64,000 bases of DNA. Source: Lysobacter sp. Root916. GTDB lineage: Bacteria > Pseudomonadota > Gammaproteobacteria > Xanthomonadales > Xanthomonadaceae. Of this stretch, positions 8,434 through 16,230 are shown piece by piece (the stretch's first letter is position 1; every line of letters begins with the position of its first letter). Below the pieces are notes generated by a model. It was given only the letters and a program-made list of their open reading frames with translations, was not told the DNA's origin and searched no databases. Where the stretch lies: the NCBI RefSeq assembly GCF_001429785.1, contig NZ_LMJF01000014.1:265323-329322 (forward strand). Reading direction: 5' to 3'. The position numbers were made by a program, and so were the translations under genes.

Positions 8434-8870
8434 CAGTGCCTCGACACCTGGATGCGGTTCCACAGATTGATCATCGCCACGGTCGAAGTCAGCACGCCGA
8501 TCTCATTGTCGCTGAAGTGCTGGCGCAGGCGCGCGCGCAACGGGCCCAGCTCGGTGTCGGGCTGCAGCCGGGTCAGGGCCTCGGTCCAGGCCAGCGCGGC
8601 GGCTTCGCGCGCGCTGAAGTCTGCGCGTTCGGCCCAGTCCGCCAAGGCCTGCAGGCGCTCTTCGGTTTCGCCGTCGGCGATCGCCTCGCGCGTGTGCAGC
8701 TTGATGCAGTAGTCGCAGCGGTTGATCTGCGACGCGCGCAGCTGCACCAGATGATGCAAGCCGCGCTCCAGGCCGTGACTGTCCATGGCCCGGTGCACGC
8801 TGCCCAGGGCCTGCAGCACATCGGGGATTTCGCGCTGGTAGTTGATCGCGCATGCGGCGGTGTCGTTCAT
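8433..8870 (-). CDS. Carboxymuconolactone decarboxylase/AhpD-like protein
   Basis: 145 residues starting MNDTAACAINYQREIPDVLQ. The motif CDYCIKLHTREA is the redox CxxC plus histidine typical of AhpD-like members, which reduce peroxides or transfer reducing equivalents. Its stop codon overlaps the start of the ECF41 sigma gene, so the two form a translationally coupled operon. In ECF41 systems this partner class (carboxymuconolactone decarboxylase, oxidoreductase or epimerase) is the usual regulated gene. The physiological substrate is unknown. Confidence 0.87.
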   Translation of the reverse strand: MNDTAACAINYQREIPDVLQALGSVHRAMDSHGLERGLHHLVQLRASQINRCDYCIKLHTREAIADGETEERLQALADWAERADFSAREAAALAWTEALTRLQPDTELGPLRARLRQHFSDNEIGVLTSTVAMINLWNRIQVSRH

Positions 8871-8971
8871 AGCTTCGCTCCAGGGGCGACGGACCATTCC
8901 GTCTTACTGGAACGACGATCCAGTCCGCGCCGCTGTGACATGCGGCCGCGAACCCGTCGGCTAGGCCGCGC

Positions 8972-9469
8972 TCAGTACACCGCGAGGTCGCCGCAGCCCT
9001 GCAGCGGCGGGTCCATGCCTTCCACGCGCACGCTCACGCTGTGCTGGTGCGCGCCGTCGCCATCGTCGGTGCAGTCCTTGCGCGAGATCTCGATGATCAT
9101 CGGCTTGGGGCCCTGCGCCGTGTCCAGCGCGCCGTTGAGCACGATCAGCGAACTCGGCGCGTCCGCGGGCTGGCCCTGGTAGCGCGCATGGCCCTTTGCG
9201 CTGTAGCTGCCCGAGCCCCAGGTCAGGGCCACGCGGTGGTCCATGTCGCCGCTGGCCTGGATGTCGACCGACCAGTGCTCGCCGAAGCCCTTGAACGCGG
9301 GCACAGGGCTGACCTTGCCGACCTGGTCGGCGCCGATCTTGCCGGCCGGGCGTTCGGCGGGCGCGAGGCGGTCCGGCGCGACCGCCGGTTCGGCCGGGGC
9401 GGCGGTGGTGGCGGCGCAGCCGGCCAAGGCCGCGCTCAGTACGGCGGCGGACAGATAGGACAGGCGCAT
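8972..9469 (-). CDS. Lipoprotein, COG3650-like
   Basis: 165 residues starting MRLSYLSAAVLSAALAGCAAT, where LAGC is a lipobox, so a lipid-anchored periplasmic protein is expected. The frame is open further upstream, but the lipoprotein signal fixes the start. The C-terminal pattern, a Cys in KDCTDDGDG and then LQGCGDLAVY at the end, resembles COG3650 lipoproteins, which finish with a GCG motif and probably form a disulfide. Function in that group is unknown. It resembles the tail of the exported protein at 6991-7431. Confidence 0.72.
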   Translation of the reverse strand: MRLSYLSAAVLSAALAGCAATTAAPAEPAVAPDRLAPAERPAGKIGADQVGKVSPVPAFKGFGEHWSVDIQASGDMDHRVALTWGSGSYSAKGHARYQGQPADAPSSLIVLNGALDTAQGPKPMIIEISRKDCTDDGDGAHQHSVSVRVEGMDPPLQGCGDLAVY

Positions 9470-9527
9470 GCGGTCGCTCCGGGACGTTCGAGGGCGCCAG
9501 TAGAGCGCATGCCGTGTGGGCGTAGGG

Positions 9528-9821
9528 TTAACGGACGGCGGCGAGCCGGCGCGCGTCCACGGCCTGCGGCGCCAGCACGATGCGTACGCGCTGGGCGCCG
9601 GCACGCCGGCAGGCGCGGCCGACATCGGCCATCAGCCGCGCGCGCACGGCGTAGGCCTGGCCGAGGTTGTCGATGCCGGTCAGGCGCGCGACCGCCTGTT
9701 GGTCGGGCAGCGCCGGGCGCGCGCAGTCGATCGACAGCGCGTCGGCTTGCGGCGGCGTGGCGAAGGCGGGGGAGGCGGCCAGCGCGAGCGCGGCGGCCAG
9801 GGACAGGACGGTCAGCTTCAT
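9528..9821 (-). CDS. Small secreted protein, unknown
   Basis: 97 residues with a clear signal peptide (MKLTVLSLAAALALAASPAFA, cleavage after residue 21). The mature 76 residues hold two cysteines (SIDCARP and GRACRRAG) that could form a disulfide, and an Ala/Arg-rich C-terminus. No family is recognised. It is divergent from the CadC-like regulator at 10022 and shares a 200-base intergenic region with it. Confidence 0.65.
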   Translation of the reverse strand: MKLTVLSLAAALALAASPAFATPPQADALSIDCARPALPDQQAVARLTGIDNLGQAYAVRARLMADVGRACRRAGAQRVRIVLAPQAVDARRLAAVR

Positions 9822-9932
9822 GGCGTAAGGTCGGTAGCGCCGGAGGGCCCGGCCCGCCCAGGCTGGCGCCGCGTCGCCGCGCGGTCTTTAGGGCGGCATG
9901 AGGAAGGTCACTGGGAAGCCCGAGGCCGCAGA

Positions 9933-9955
9933 CCTAAGCTTGGGAAAAGCTTAGG
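9933..9955. promoter_or_regulatory. Perfect inverted repeat between divergent genes (possible operator)
   Basis: CCTAAGCTT (9933-9941) and AAGCTTAGG (9947-9955) form a perfect nine-base inverted repeat around GGGAA. It lies 111 bases upstream of the small secreted-protein gene and 66 bases upstream of the CadC-like regulator gene. It is not a terminator, because both flanking genes start away from it and no T tract follows. A binding site for the adjacent regulator is one reading; this is inference. Confidence 0.45.
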
Positions 9956-10021
9956 CCGCGTCAGCGCGGCCCGCGCGTAACCGTTAATGGCCCGTCCCCC
10001 GATGGTCCGCGACCGCATCAC

Positions 10022-12016
10022 ATGACCTCCGCCGTGCCCCCGATCGATCCTGCCCCGCCCGACCTCGCCCCGCTCGCCTTCGACGCCATCGTGATCGACC
10101 GCGGCGGACGCCGCCTGCTGCGCGACGGCGAGGTGCAGGCGCTGGAGCCCAAGGCCTATGCGGTGCTGGCACTGCTGGCCGGCGCCCCTGGGCGGGTGTA
10201 TGCGCGCGACGAGATCCTGGACGCGGTCTGGGGCCACCGGCATGTCACCCCGGGCGTGCTGAACCGGGTCATGACCCTGCTGCGGCACGCCCTGGGCGAG
10301 GACGCGGCCTCGCCGCGTTACCTGCACACCGTGCACGGCTACGGCTATCGCTTCGATCTGCCGCCGGCGGCCGCGTCCGCCGGCGGGGCCGGCCCGGAAT
10401 CGGTGGGCGATACGAACGCCCCGATCCCGCCGCGTGGCGCCGGCGACGCGGTGGCGATGCCGCCCCGGACGCGGACGCGCGCGATCCTGCTGACCGGCCT
10501 GGCCGCGCTGCTGACGATCGCCGCCCTGGCGTGGTGGCGCTACGGCGGCGAGGGCGGCGGCGACCCCGGCGGGGCCGGCGCCCGCAGCGAAGCGCCGCCG
10601 GTGCTGGCGGTGCTGCCGCTGCGCGCGCTCGGCGACGACCCGCGCAGCCAGGACTTCGCCGACGGCCTGAGCGAGGAGCTGATCGGTCTGCTCGCGCGCA
10701 TCGACGGCCTGCGCGTGACCTCGCACACCTCCTCGGTGCAGTTCCGCGACGCCAAGCTGCCCTTGGCCGAGATCGCGCGCCGCCTGCGCGCGACCCACGT
10801 GCTGGAAGGCAGCGTGCGCCAGGACGGCGAGCGCCTGCGCATCAGCCTGCGCCTGGTCGAAGCCGCCAGCGACCGCACCCTGTGGACGCAGGACCTGGAC
10901 CGCGAGTTCCGCGACATCTTCGCGATCCAGCGCAACATCGCCTACGCGATCGGCAACGCCATGCAGCGCCAGCTCGGCGAGAAGCCGCCGGCGCCACCGG
11001 CCAACGAAGACCCGGCGCTGTACCAGCGCTACCTGATCGCGCGCAACGCCTCGTCCGGCGGCTTGCGCAACACCAACTCCTCCGGGCTGGCGTCCGAGAA
11101 CGCCTTGCGCGCGCTGCTGCGCGAGCATCCCGACTACGCGCGCGCCTGGGGCGCGTTGGCGGCGCGGCTGTGGCTGCGCTCGCTGGCCAAGGAGCCCGGT
11201 CGCGACGCCGTGCGCGCCGAAGCCGATCGGGCCGCGGCCACGGCGCTGAAGCTGGATCCGCAACAACCCGACGCGCTGGGCGTGCAGGCCAACCGCGCCT
11301 GCCGCGAACAGCAATGGCAGCAATGCCTGAGGCTGTCCGAACGCTCGATCGCGCTCACGCCCTCGGACACCTCCTGGCGCGGCGCCCACGCGCAGCGCCT
11401 GGCGACCATGGGCTACGTCGATCAAGCCCTGCGCGAGATCGACGACACCCTGCTAATCGCGCCTTACGATCCGATGCTGCACTTCTGGCGCGGCCGATTG
11501 CTGGACACCCTGGGCCGCCACGACGAGGCGCAGTCGCATCTGGCCATGGCCGATCCCGTCCAGGCCAAGACCGCGCGCTACTTCAACGCGGCCTGGCGCC
11601 GCGACTACGCCACCGCCGCGCGCATCGCCCAGACGCTGCCGTCCGATATGCCCTGGCGCAATTCGGAAATCGCCGCGGCCGCGGCGCTGCAGGATCCCTC
11701 GCGCTGGCCGGCGGTGCTGCCGGCGATCGAAATCTCCGAACGCAGCCTGAGCTACGGCCAGGTCGACTACGACTTCACCCGTCTGCTGCTGCCGGTGCGC
11801 GACTACCGCCGCGACATCGCCGGACTCGACGCGGTGCAGCGCGCGGGCTACGCCTCGTACCACTGGGTGCTGTGGCAGCCCGAATCGCGCGCGCTGCGCC
11901 GCGATCCCGCGTTCCAGGCCTATCTGCGCGACAGCGGACTGGCCGCGTTCTGGCGCGAGCAGGGCTGGCCGCCGCTGTGCCGCTCGGACGGCGGCGACGG
12001 CGCGGTGTGCGACTAG
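10022..12016 (+). CDS. CadC/ToxR-like membrane transcriptional regulator with TolB-like and TPR domains
   Basis: 664 residues. The N-terminal winged-helix DNA-binding domain (about 20-112) contains LEPKAYAVLALLAGAPGRVY and ends YLHTVHGYGYRF, the OmpR-type fold. A single membrane segment follows at 154-172. The periplasmic part starts with a TolB-N/FlgO-like domain (LAVLPLRALGDDP...FADGLSEELIGLLAR), then helical TPR-like repeats to the end. Such one-component regulators sense envelope signals and act on DNA from the membrane; the ligand and targets here are unknown. It is divergent from a small secreted-protein gene. Confidence 0.87.
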   Translation: MTSAVPPIDPAPPDLAPLAFDAIVIDRGGRRLLRDGEVQALEPKAYAVLALLAGAPGRVYARDEILDAVWGHRHVTPGVLNRVMTLLRHALGEDAASPRYLHTVHGYGYRFDLPPAAASAGGAGPESVGDTNAPIPPRGAGDAVAMPPRTRTRAILLTGLAALLTIAALAWWRYGGEGGGDPGGAGARSEAPPVLAVLPLRALGDDPRSQDFADGLSEELIGLLARIDGLRVTSHTSSVQFRDAKLPLAEIARRLRATHVLEGSVRQDGERLRISLRLVEAASDRTLWTQDLDREFRDIFAIQRNIAYAIGNAMQRQLGEKPPAPPANEDPALYQRYLIARNASSGGLRNTNSSGLASENALRALLREHPDYARAWGALAARLWLRSLAKEPGRDAVRAEADRAAATALKLDPQQPDALGVQANRACREQQWQQCLRLSERSIALTPSDTSWRGAHAQRLATMGYVDQALREIDDTLLIAPYDPMLHFWRGRLLDTLGRHDEAQSHLAMADPVQAKTARYFNAAWRRDYATAARIAQTLPSDMPWRNSEIAAAAALQDPSRWPAVLPAIEISERSLSYGQVDYDFTRLLLPVRDYRRDIAGLDAVQRAGYASYHWVLWQPESRALRRDPAFQAYLRDSGLAAFWREQGWPPLCRSDGGDGAVCD

Positions 12017-12025
12017 GTCGGCGCC

Positions 12026-12231
12026 GTAGGGTGCGGTGTTAACCGCACCGTCGCGGAAGTTCGATGCGGCGCGGCGATGCGGTTCGCCTGGGGCTCACCG
12101 CATCCTACGAGTGTGGGTGTCTTGGGGTTCTGCGCGCGATCGCGTCGTAGGGTGCGGTGTTAACCGCACCGTCGCGAGTGTTCGATGCGGCGCGGCGATG
12201 CGGTTCGCCTGGGGCTCACCGCATCCTACGA
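12026..12231. repeat. Two direct copies of the GTAGGRTGCGGTG...CCGCATCCTAC repeat
   Basis: Copies at 12026-12110 and 12147-12231 are nearly identical over about 85 bases. Each begins GTAGGGTGCGGTGTTAACCG and ends CCGCATCCTACGA, so each is itself an imperfect inverted repeat able to fold as one long hairpin. The same family is at 1912-1949 (one arm), 19864-19947 and 61080-61327. The two copies lie between convergent genes, a usual place for REP-like elements. Confidence 0.85.
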
Positions 12232-12255
12232 GCTTACGGCGCGTCCGCCTGCGGC

Positions 12256-12684
12256 TTAAGGCGCCTGCCGCAGCAAGGCATCGATGTCGCCGCGTACCTC
12301 GGCGCAGTGGCTGGCCCGATAGCTTTGCTCGTCGGCGATCTCTTCCGCCGGCAACTTCAGCAACTCGATCATGGATTGGCCCATGCCCTCGTACATGTCG
12401 TCGCCGTAGCGCGCCTCGTCGACGGACACGCCCGCTTCGCGCGCCCGCGCGTCGGTCTGCGCGCGCAAGCTCGCGGCCAGCCGGCCCAGATCGTCTTCGC
12501 CGTAACCGCACAGGGACGCGCGGCTCAGGCGCATGCCGTCGGCGATGGCCAGTTCGCGCAGCAGGCGCACCGCGTCCGACTCGACCTCAGATCGCGCAGC
12601 GGCGGTTTCGGCGGCGGCAGCGCCGCCGCTCAGAGCCAGTGCCAGCATCAGCGCCGCCGCGTTCGCGCCGCGGCGCGCGCTCAA
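12256..12684 (-). CDS. Small exported protein downstream of an ABC exporter
   Basis: From TTG 12684 the protein is 142 residues and begins SARRGANAAALMLALALSGG after the initiator, a convincing signal peptide with arginines ahead of the hydrophobic core and cleavage near AAA/ETAA. The TTG overlaps the permease stop codon (TTGA), so translational coupling is likely. An internal ATG at 12648 would give 130 residues but would cut off the basic N-region. Two cysteines (SLCGYGED and SHCAEVRG) may pair. Function is unknown; operon position suggests a link with the exporter. Confidence 0.65.
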   Translation of the reverse strand: MSARRGANAAALMLALALSGGAAAAETAAARSEVESDAVRLLRELAIADGMRLSRASLCGYGEDDLGRLAASLRAQTDARAREAGVSVDEARYGDDMYEGMGQSMIELLKLPAEEIADEQSYRASHCAEVRGDIDALLRQAP

Positions 12685-13484
12685 CTGCGCAGCCCGACGC
12701 CGCGCTTGAGCAGCCACAGGCCCAGCGCCGCCAGCGCGACGACGAAGCCCAGCATCAGCGCATAGGCCACCCACAGCGGCACGTCGGAGCTGCCCAGCAG
12801 GCCGTAGCGGAAGGCGTTGACCATGTAGAAGATCGGATTGGCGTGGGTCATGGCCTCGGCCCACGGCGGCAGCAGCTTGACCGAATAGAACACGCCGCCC
12901 AGGTAGGTCAGCGGGGTCAGGATGAAAGTCGGCACGATCGCGACGTCGTCGAACTTCTTGGCGTAGACCGCGTTGATGAAGCCGGCCAGCGAGAAGATGG
13001 TCGCGCCCAGCAACACCGTGGTCAGGGTCACCAGCGGGTGCGGCACGCTGACCTTGGTGAAGCACATCGCGATCAGCAGCACGATGGTGCCCACCATCAG
13101 GCCGCGCAGCACCGCACCGGCGACGTAGCCGGTCAGGATCACCCAGTTGGGCATCGGGCTGACCAGCAGCTCCTCGACGTGGCGGCCGAACTTGGCGCCG
13201 AAGAAGCTGGAGGAGATGTTGCCGTAGCTGTTCTGGATCACGCTCATCATCACCAGGCCGGGGACGATGAACTCCATGTAGCTGTAGCCGCCCATGTCGC
13301 GGATCTGCGAGCCGATCAGGCCGCCGAAGATCAGGAAGTACAGGGCCATCGTGATCGCCGGCGGCACGAGGGTCTGGCCCCAGATGCGCAGGATGCGCGC
13401 GACTTCGCGCCGCACGATGGTGCCCAGCGCGGTCAGGTTGCGCTGCGCGTTGCTGATGGGCGGATTCGCGACGACCTCGTTCAT
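12681..13484 (-). CDS. ABC-2 type exporter permease
   Basis: 267 residues with six predicted membrane segments, starting MNEVVANPPISNAQRNLTAL. The ATG at 13484 overlaps the stop of the ATPase gene (ATGA). The ABC2-membrane family features SYMEFIVPGLVMMSVIQNSY near residue 75 and FTPLTYLGGVFYS-like LTPLTYLGGVFYSVKLLP near residue 195 are present. It closely resembles YadH of the YadGH exporter pair. With the adjacent ATPase it should form an inner-membrane exporter; the substrate is not evident. Confidence 0.9.
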   Translation of the reverse strand: MNEVVANPPISNAQRNLTALGTIVRREVARILRIWGQTLVPPAITMALYFLIFGGLIGSQIRDMGGYSYMEFIVPGLVMMSVIQNSYGNISSSFFGAKFGRHVEELLVSPMPNWVILTGYVAGAVLRGLMVGTIVLLIAMCFTKVSVPHPLVTLTTVLLGATIFSLAGFINAVYAKKFDDVAIVPTFILTPLTYLGGVFYSVKLLPPWAEAMTHANPIFYMVNAFRYGLLGSSDVPLWVAYALMLGFVVALAALGLWLLKRGVGLRS

Positions 13485-14518
13485 GCGCTGGGCTCCGGTT
13501 GCGCGGGCGCGCCGTTGGCGAGCGGGCCCTTGTCTAGATGGTCGCCGGTCAAGCGCACGAACAGCTCCTCCAGTCGGTTGGACTTGGTGCGCATCGAGCG
13601 CACCCGGATGCCGGCCTCGCCCAGGGTCGCGAACACGCGGTTGAGATCCATCGCGCGCGGCATCTCCAGGTCCAGGGTGTGGTCGTCGGTGGCGCTCAAG
13701 GTGGCGCCTTCGATGCTGGGCAGGTTCGCCGGCAGCACGCCGTCGATGTCGAACAAGAAGCCTTCGACGTCGAGCTTGGCCAGCAGCGCCTTCATCGGGC
13801 CCTGCTCGACGATGCGGCCGTGGTCGATGATCGCCAGATTGCGGCAGAGGCTTTCGGCCTCTTCCAGATAATGCGTGGTCAGGATGATGGTGGTGCCGGC
13901 GGCGTTGATCTCGCGCAGGGTCTTCCACATGCCGCGGCGGATCTCGATGTCCACGCCCGCGGTGGGCTCGTCCAGGATCAGCAGCTGCGGCCGGGTCATC
14001 ATGGCGCGCGCGATCATCAGGCGCCGCTTCATGCCGCCCGACAGGGTGCGGCTCATCATCTGCGCCTTGTCCCACAGCTGGGCGCGCTTGAGCTCTTCCT
14101 CGGCGCGCTCGATCGCGACCTTGCGCGGCACGCCGTAGAAGCCGGCGTAATTGACCAGGATGTCGAGCGGCTTCTCGAACATGTTGAAGTTGAGTTCCTG
14201 CGGCACCAGGCCGATCAGGCGCATCGCCGCCCCGCGCTGCTTGGTCAGGTCGGTGCCGAAGATCTCGACCGAGCCGGCGCTGAGGTTGACCAGCGAGCTG
14301 ACGATGCCGATCAGGGTCGACTTGCCGGCGCCGTTGGGCCCGAGCAGGGCGAAGAAGTCGCCCGGGGCGACGTCCAGGGAGACGCCCTTGAGGGCTTCGA
14401 CGCGGTTGTCGTAGGTCTTGCGCAGCGCGCGCACGGACAGCGCGGGCACCGCCGCGGTGCCGCCGGCCGCGGTGGGCGCGAGCGCCGCGGAGGCCGTACC
14501 AGCTTGGTTTTGGGTCAT
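13481..14518 (-). CDS. ABC transporter ATP-binding protein (YadG-like)
   Basis: 345 residues. After an Ala-rich 30-residue leader the nucleotide-binding domain shows Walker A GPNGAGKS, the signature LSGGMKRRL, Walker B LLILDEPTAGVD and the H-loop TTHYLEEAE. About 80 C-terminal residues follow the ATPase core and may bind the permease or act as a regulatory tail. The gene is first in a three-gene leftward operon with four-base overlaps at both junctions. It is divergent from the ferredoxin-NADP reductase gene. Confidence 0.92.
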   Translation of the reverse strand: MTQNQAGTASAALAPTAAGGTAAVPALSVRALRKTYDNRVEALKGVSLDVAPGDFFALLGPNGAGKSTLIGIVSSLVNLSAGSVEIFGTDLTKQRGAAMRLIGLVPQELNFNMFEKPLDILVNYAGFYGVPRKVAIERAEEELKRAQLWDKAQMMSRTLSGGMKRRLMIARAMMTRPQLLILDEPTAGVDIEIRRGMWKTLREINAAGTTIILTTHYLEEAESLCRNLAIIDHGRIVEQGPMKALLAKLDVEGFLFDIDGVLPANLPSIEGATLSATDDHTLDLEMPRAMDLNRVFATLGEAGIRVRSMRTKSNRLEELFVRLTGDHLDKGPLANGAPAQPEPSA

Positions 14519-14619
14519 TTCGGGAAGCCTGCGCCGCGAGCCGCGCGGCGATAACCGGTAGTATAGGCGCCCCCGTGGTCGCGCTCCGGCCACAGACTGT
14601 TGCAGGTTTGTCGGTAGCC

Positions 14620-15372
14620 GTGGCCATCCAGCATTTCCCCCTCAAGCTCGTCTCGCGCCGCATGCTGGCCCCCACCGTGGGCCACTACACCTTCGTCCGC
14701 GACGACGGCCAGCCGCTGGATTACATCCCCGGCCAGTTCATCCAGGTTCACTTCCAGTACGCCGACGGCACCGCCACCAAGCGCAGCTACTCGCTGGCGA
14801 CCATCCACGACCACGCCCTGGGACCGGGCGAGGCGGTGGAGATCGCGGTGAGCTACGTGCCCGGCGGCGCGGCGACCGCGCTGTTCGAGGGCCTGGACGA
14901 GGGCGGCACGGTCGACGCCAGCGGCCCGTTCGGGCGCTTCTGCCTGATGCCCGCCGACGCCAACCGGCGCTACCTGCTGATCGCCACCGGCACCGGCGTG
15001 ACCCCGTACCGGGCGATGCTGCCGCAATTGGAAACCCTGATCCGCGAGCGCGGCATCGAGGTGGTGCTGCTGTTCGGCGCGCGCACCCCGGACGAGCTGC
15101 TGTACGGCGACGAGTTCCGCGCCTTCGCCGATCGCCAGCCCAACTTCCGTTTCGTGCCCTGCTACTCGCGCGAGCTGCCGGCCGACCCGCACCCGGACAC
15201 CCGCCGCGGTTACGTGCAGCAGTTCCTCGACGAGTTCGCGCCCCAGGGCGAGACCGACATCGCCTACCTGTGCGGCAACCCCAACATGGTCGACGCCTGC
15301 TTCGAGGCGCTCAAGGGCCACGGCCTGCCGGTGCCGGCGATCCGCCGCGAGAAGTACGTCAGTAGCAAGTAG
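14620..15372 (+). CDS. fpr: Ferredoxin/flavodoxin-NADP reductase
   Basis: 250 residues from GTG 14620 (MAIQHFPLKLVSRRML); a GTG at 14575 in the same frame would add 15 residues. The FAD motif is KRSYSLAT, the NADP-binding loop is ATGTGVTPYRAM and the C-terminal NADPH site is CGNPNMVD. It transfers electrons between NADPH and ferredoxin or flavodoxin, supporting iron-sulfur assembly, oxidative-stress defence and biosynthetic enzymes. The C-terminus KYVSSK lacks the terminal Trp of E. coli Fpr. The enzyme is cytoplasmic. Confidence 0.88.
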   Translation: MAIQHFPLKLVSRRMLAPTVGHYTFVRDDGQPLDYIPGQFIQVHFQYADGTATKRSYSLATIHDHALGPGEAVEIAVSYVPGGAATALFEGLDEGGTVDASGPFGRFCLMPADANRRYLLIATGTGVTPYRAMLPQLETLIRERGIEVVLLFGARTPDELLYGDEFRAFADRQPNFRFVPCYSRELPADPHPDTRRGYVQQFLDEFAPQGETDIAYLCGNPNMVDACFEALKGHGLPVPAIRREKYVSSK

Positions 15373-15376
15373 CAGG

Positions 15377-15444
15377 AGTGAGCGTAGAGGAGTGAGGAGC
15401 GAGCGAAAGCGCTTCTACTCACTTCTCACTCCTCTACGCTCACT
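15377..15444. repeat. Perfect 19-base inverted repeat of GAGTGAG type
   Basis: The arms at 15377-15395 (AGTGAGCGTAGAGGAGTGA) and 15426-15444 are exact reverse complements separated by 30 bases, and further GAGTGAG-like units flank both arms. It begins five bases after the reductase stop codon, so an RNA hairpin at the 3' end is possible. There is no clean T tract, so this is not a standard terminator. It looks like another interspersed repeat family. Confidence 0.75.
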
Positions 15445-15524
15445 TCTCGCTTTTCGCTCCCAGCCTCACTCCTGCTCCACACCATGCCCGCCACGATGGC
15501 GGCCTCCCAGCAGCGGGGCCGGTC

Positions 15525-15947
15525 ATGGGCATGCACAGCGGTTTCACCCGTGTCGCCAAATGGGCGTCGCGCTTCACCGGCCGGCCGCTGTGTTTCGCGC
15601 TGGCGGTGGGATTGATCCTGGTCTGGCTGATCACCGGGCCGCTGTTCGGCTTCAGCGATACCTGGCAGCTGGTCATCAACACCGGCACCACCATCATCAC
15701 CTTCCTGATGGTGTTCCTGATCCAGAACACCCAGAACCGCGACACCGAGGCCATGCAGATCAAGCTCGATGAGCTGATCCGCGCCAGCCACGACGCCCAC
15801 AACGCGCTGCTGGACCTGGAAGAGCTGGACGAGGCCGCGCTGGACCGTTACCGCAGCCGCTATCAGGCGCTGGCCCTGTCCGCGCGCCAGGGCGGCGAGA
15901 GCGACGAACTGGAAGAGCGCCGTTCCGACCCGGCGCCGGATCTGTAA
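15525..15947 (+). CDS. Low-affinity iron permease family protein
   Basis: 140 residues with two membrane segments (about 25-43 and 52-68, the latter TTIITFLMVFLIQNTQNRD) and a cytoplasmic coiled-coil-like tail. The TFLMVFLIQNTQNRD...IKLDELI pattern is the signature of the small bacterial family named after yeast low-affinity Fe/Cu permease. Transport activity in the bacterial members is poorly supported, so the name is a family label. ATG 15525 and ATG 15531 are both possible starts. Confidence 0.82.
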   Translation: MGMHSGFTRVAKWASRFTGRPLCFALAVGLILVWLITGPLFGFSDTWQLVINTGTTIITFLMVFLIQNTQNRDTEAMQIKLDELIRASHDAHNALLDLEELDEAALDRYRSRYQALALSARQGGESDELEERRSDPAPDL

Positions 15948-15964
15948 GCGCGACCTACCGCCTC

Positions 15965-16098
15965 CTGTGGGAGCGGCGTAAGCCGCGATTGTCGTCCCGA
16001 TACCCAAGATGCCGGTCGTTGGCACCGGCGTCTTGCGCACGATGTCGCCGACGCCGGACGCCCCTTGTCGCGATCGCGGCTTACGCCGCTCCCACAGG
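15965..16098. repeat. Inverted pair of GTGGGAGCGGCGTAAGCCGCGAT repeats
   Basis: The copy at 15965-15989 and the inverted copy at 16072-16098 flank about 80 unique bases. The arrangement matches the pair at 5751-5846, which argues for a two-element unit rather than chance copies. It lies between two rightward genes. Confidence 0.85.
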
Positions 16099-16230
16099 AG
16101 GCGTCGCGGCTACCCCGCCGCTGGGCCCGCCTGCACCGACGCGACCGCGACCGGTCCGCACTGGTCACATTTTTCCGCCTGCCTCAGTCTGTCATCCTGA
16201 AGGCGTATCGCCTTAGGACGAGAGGGATCC

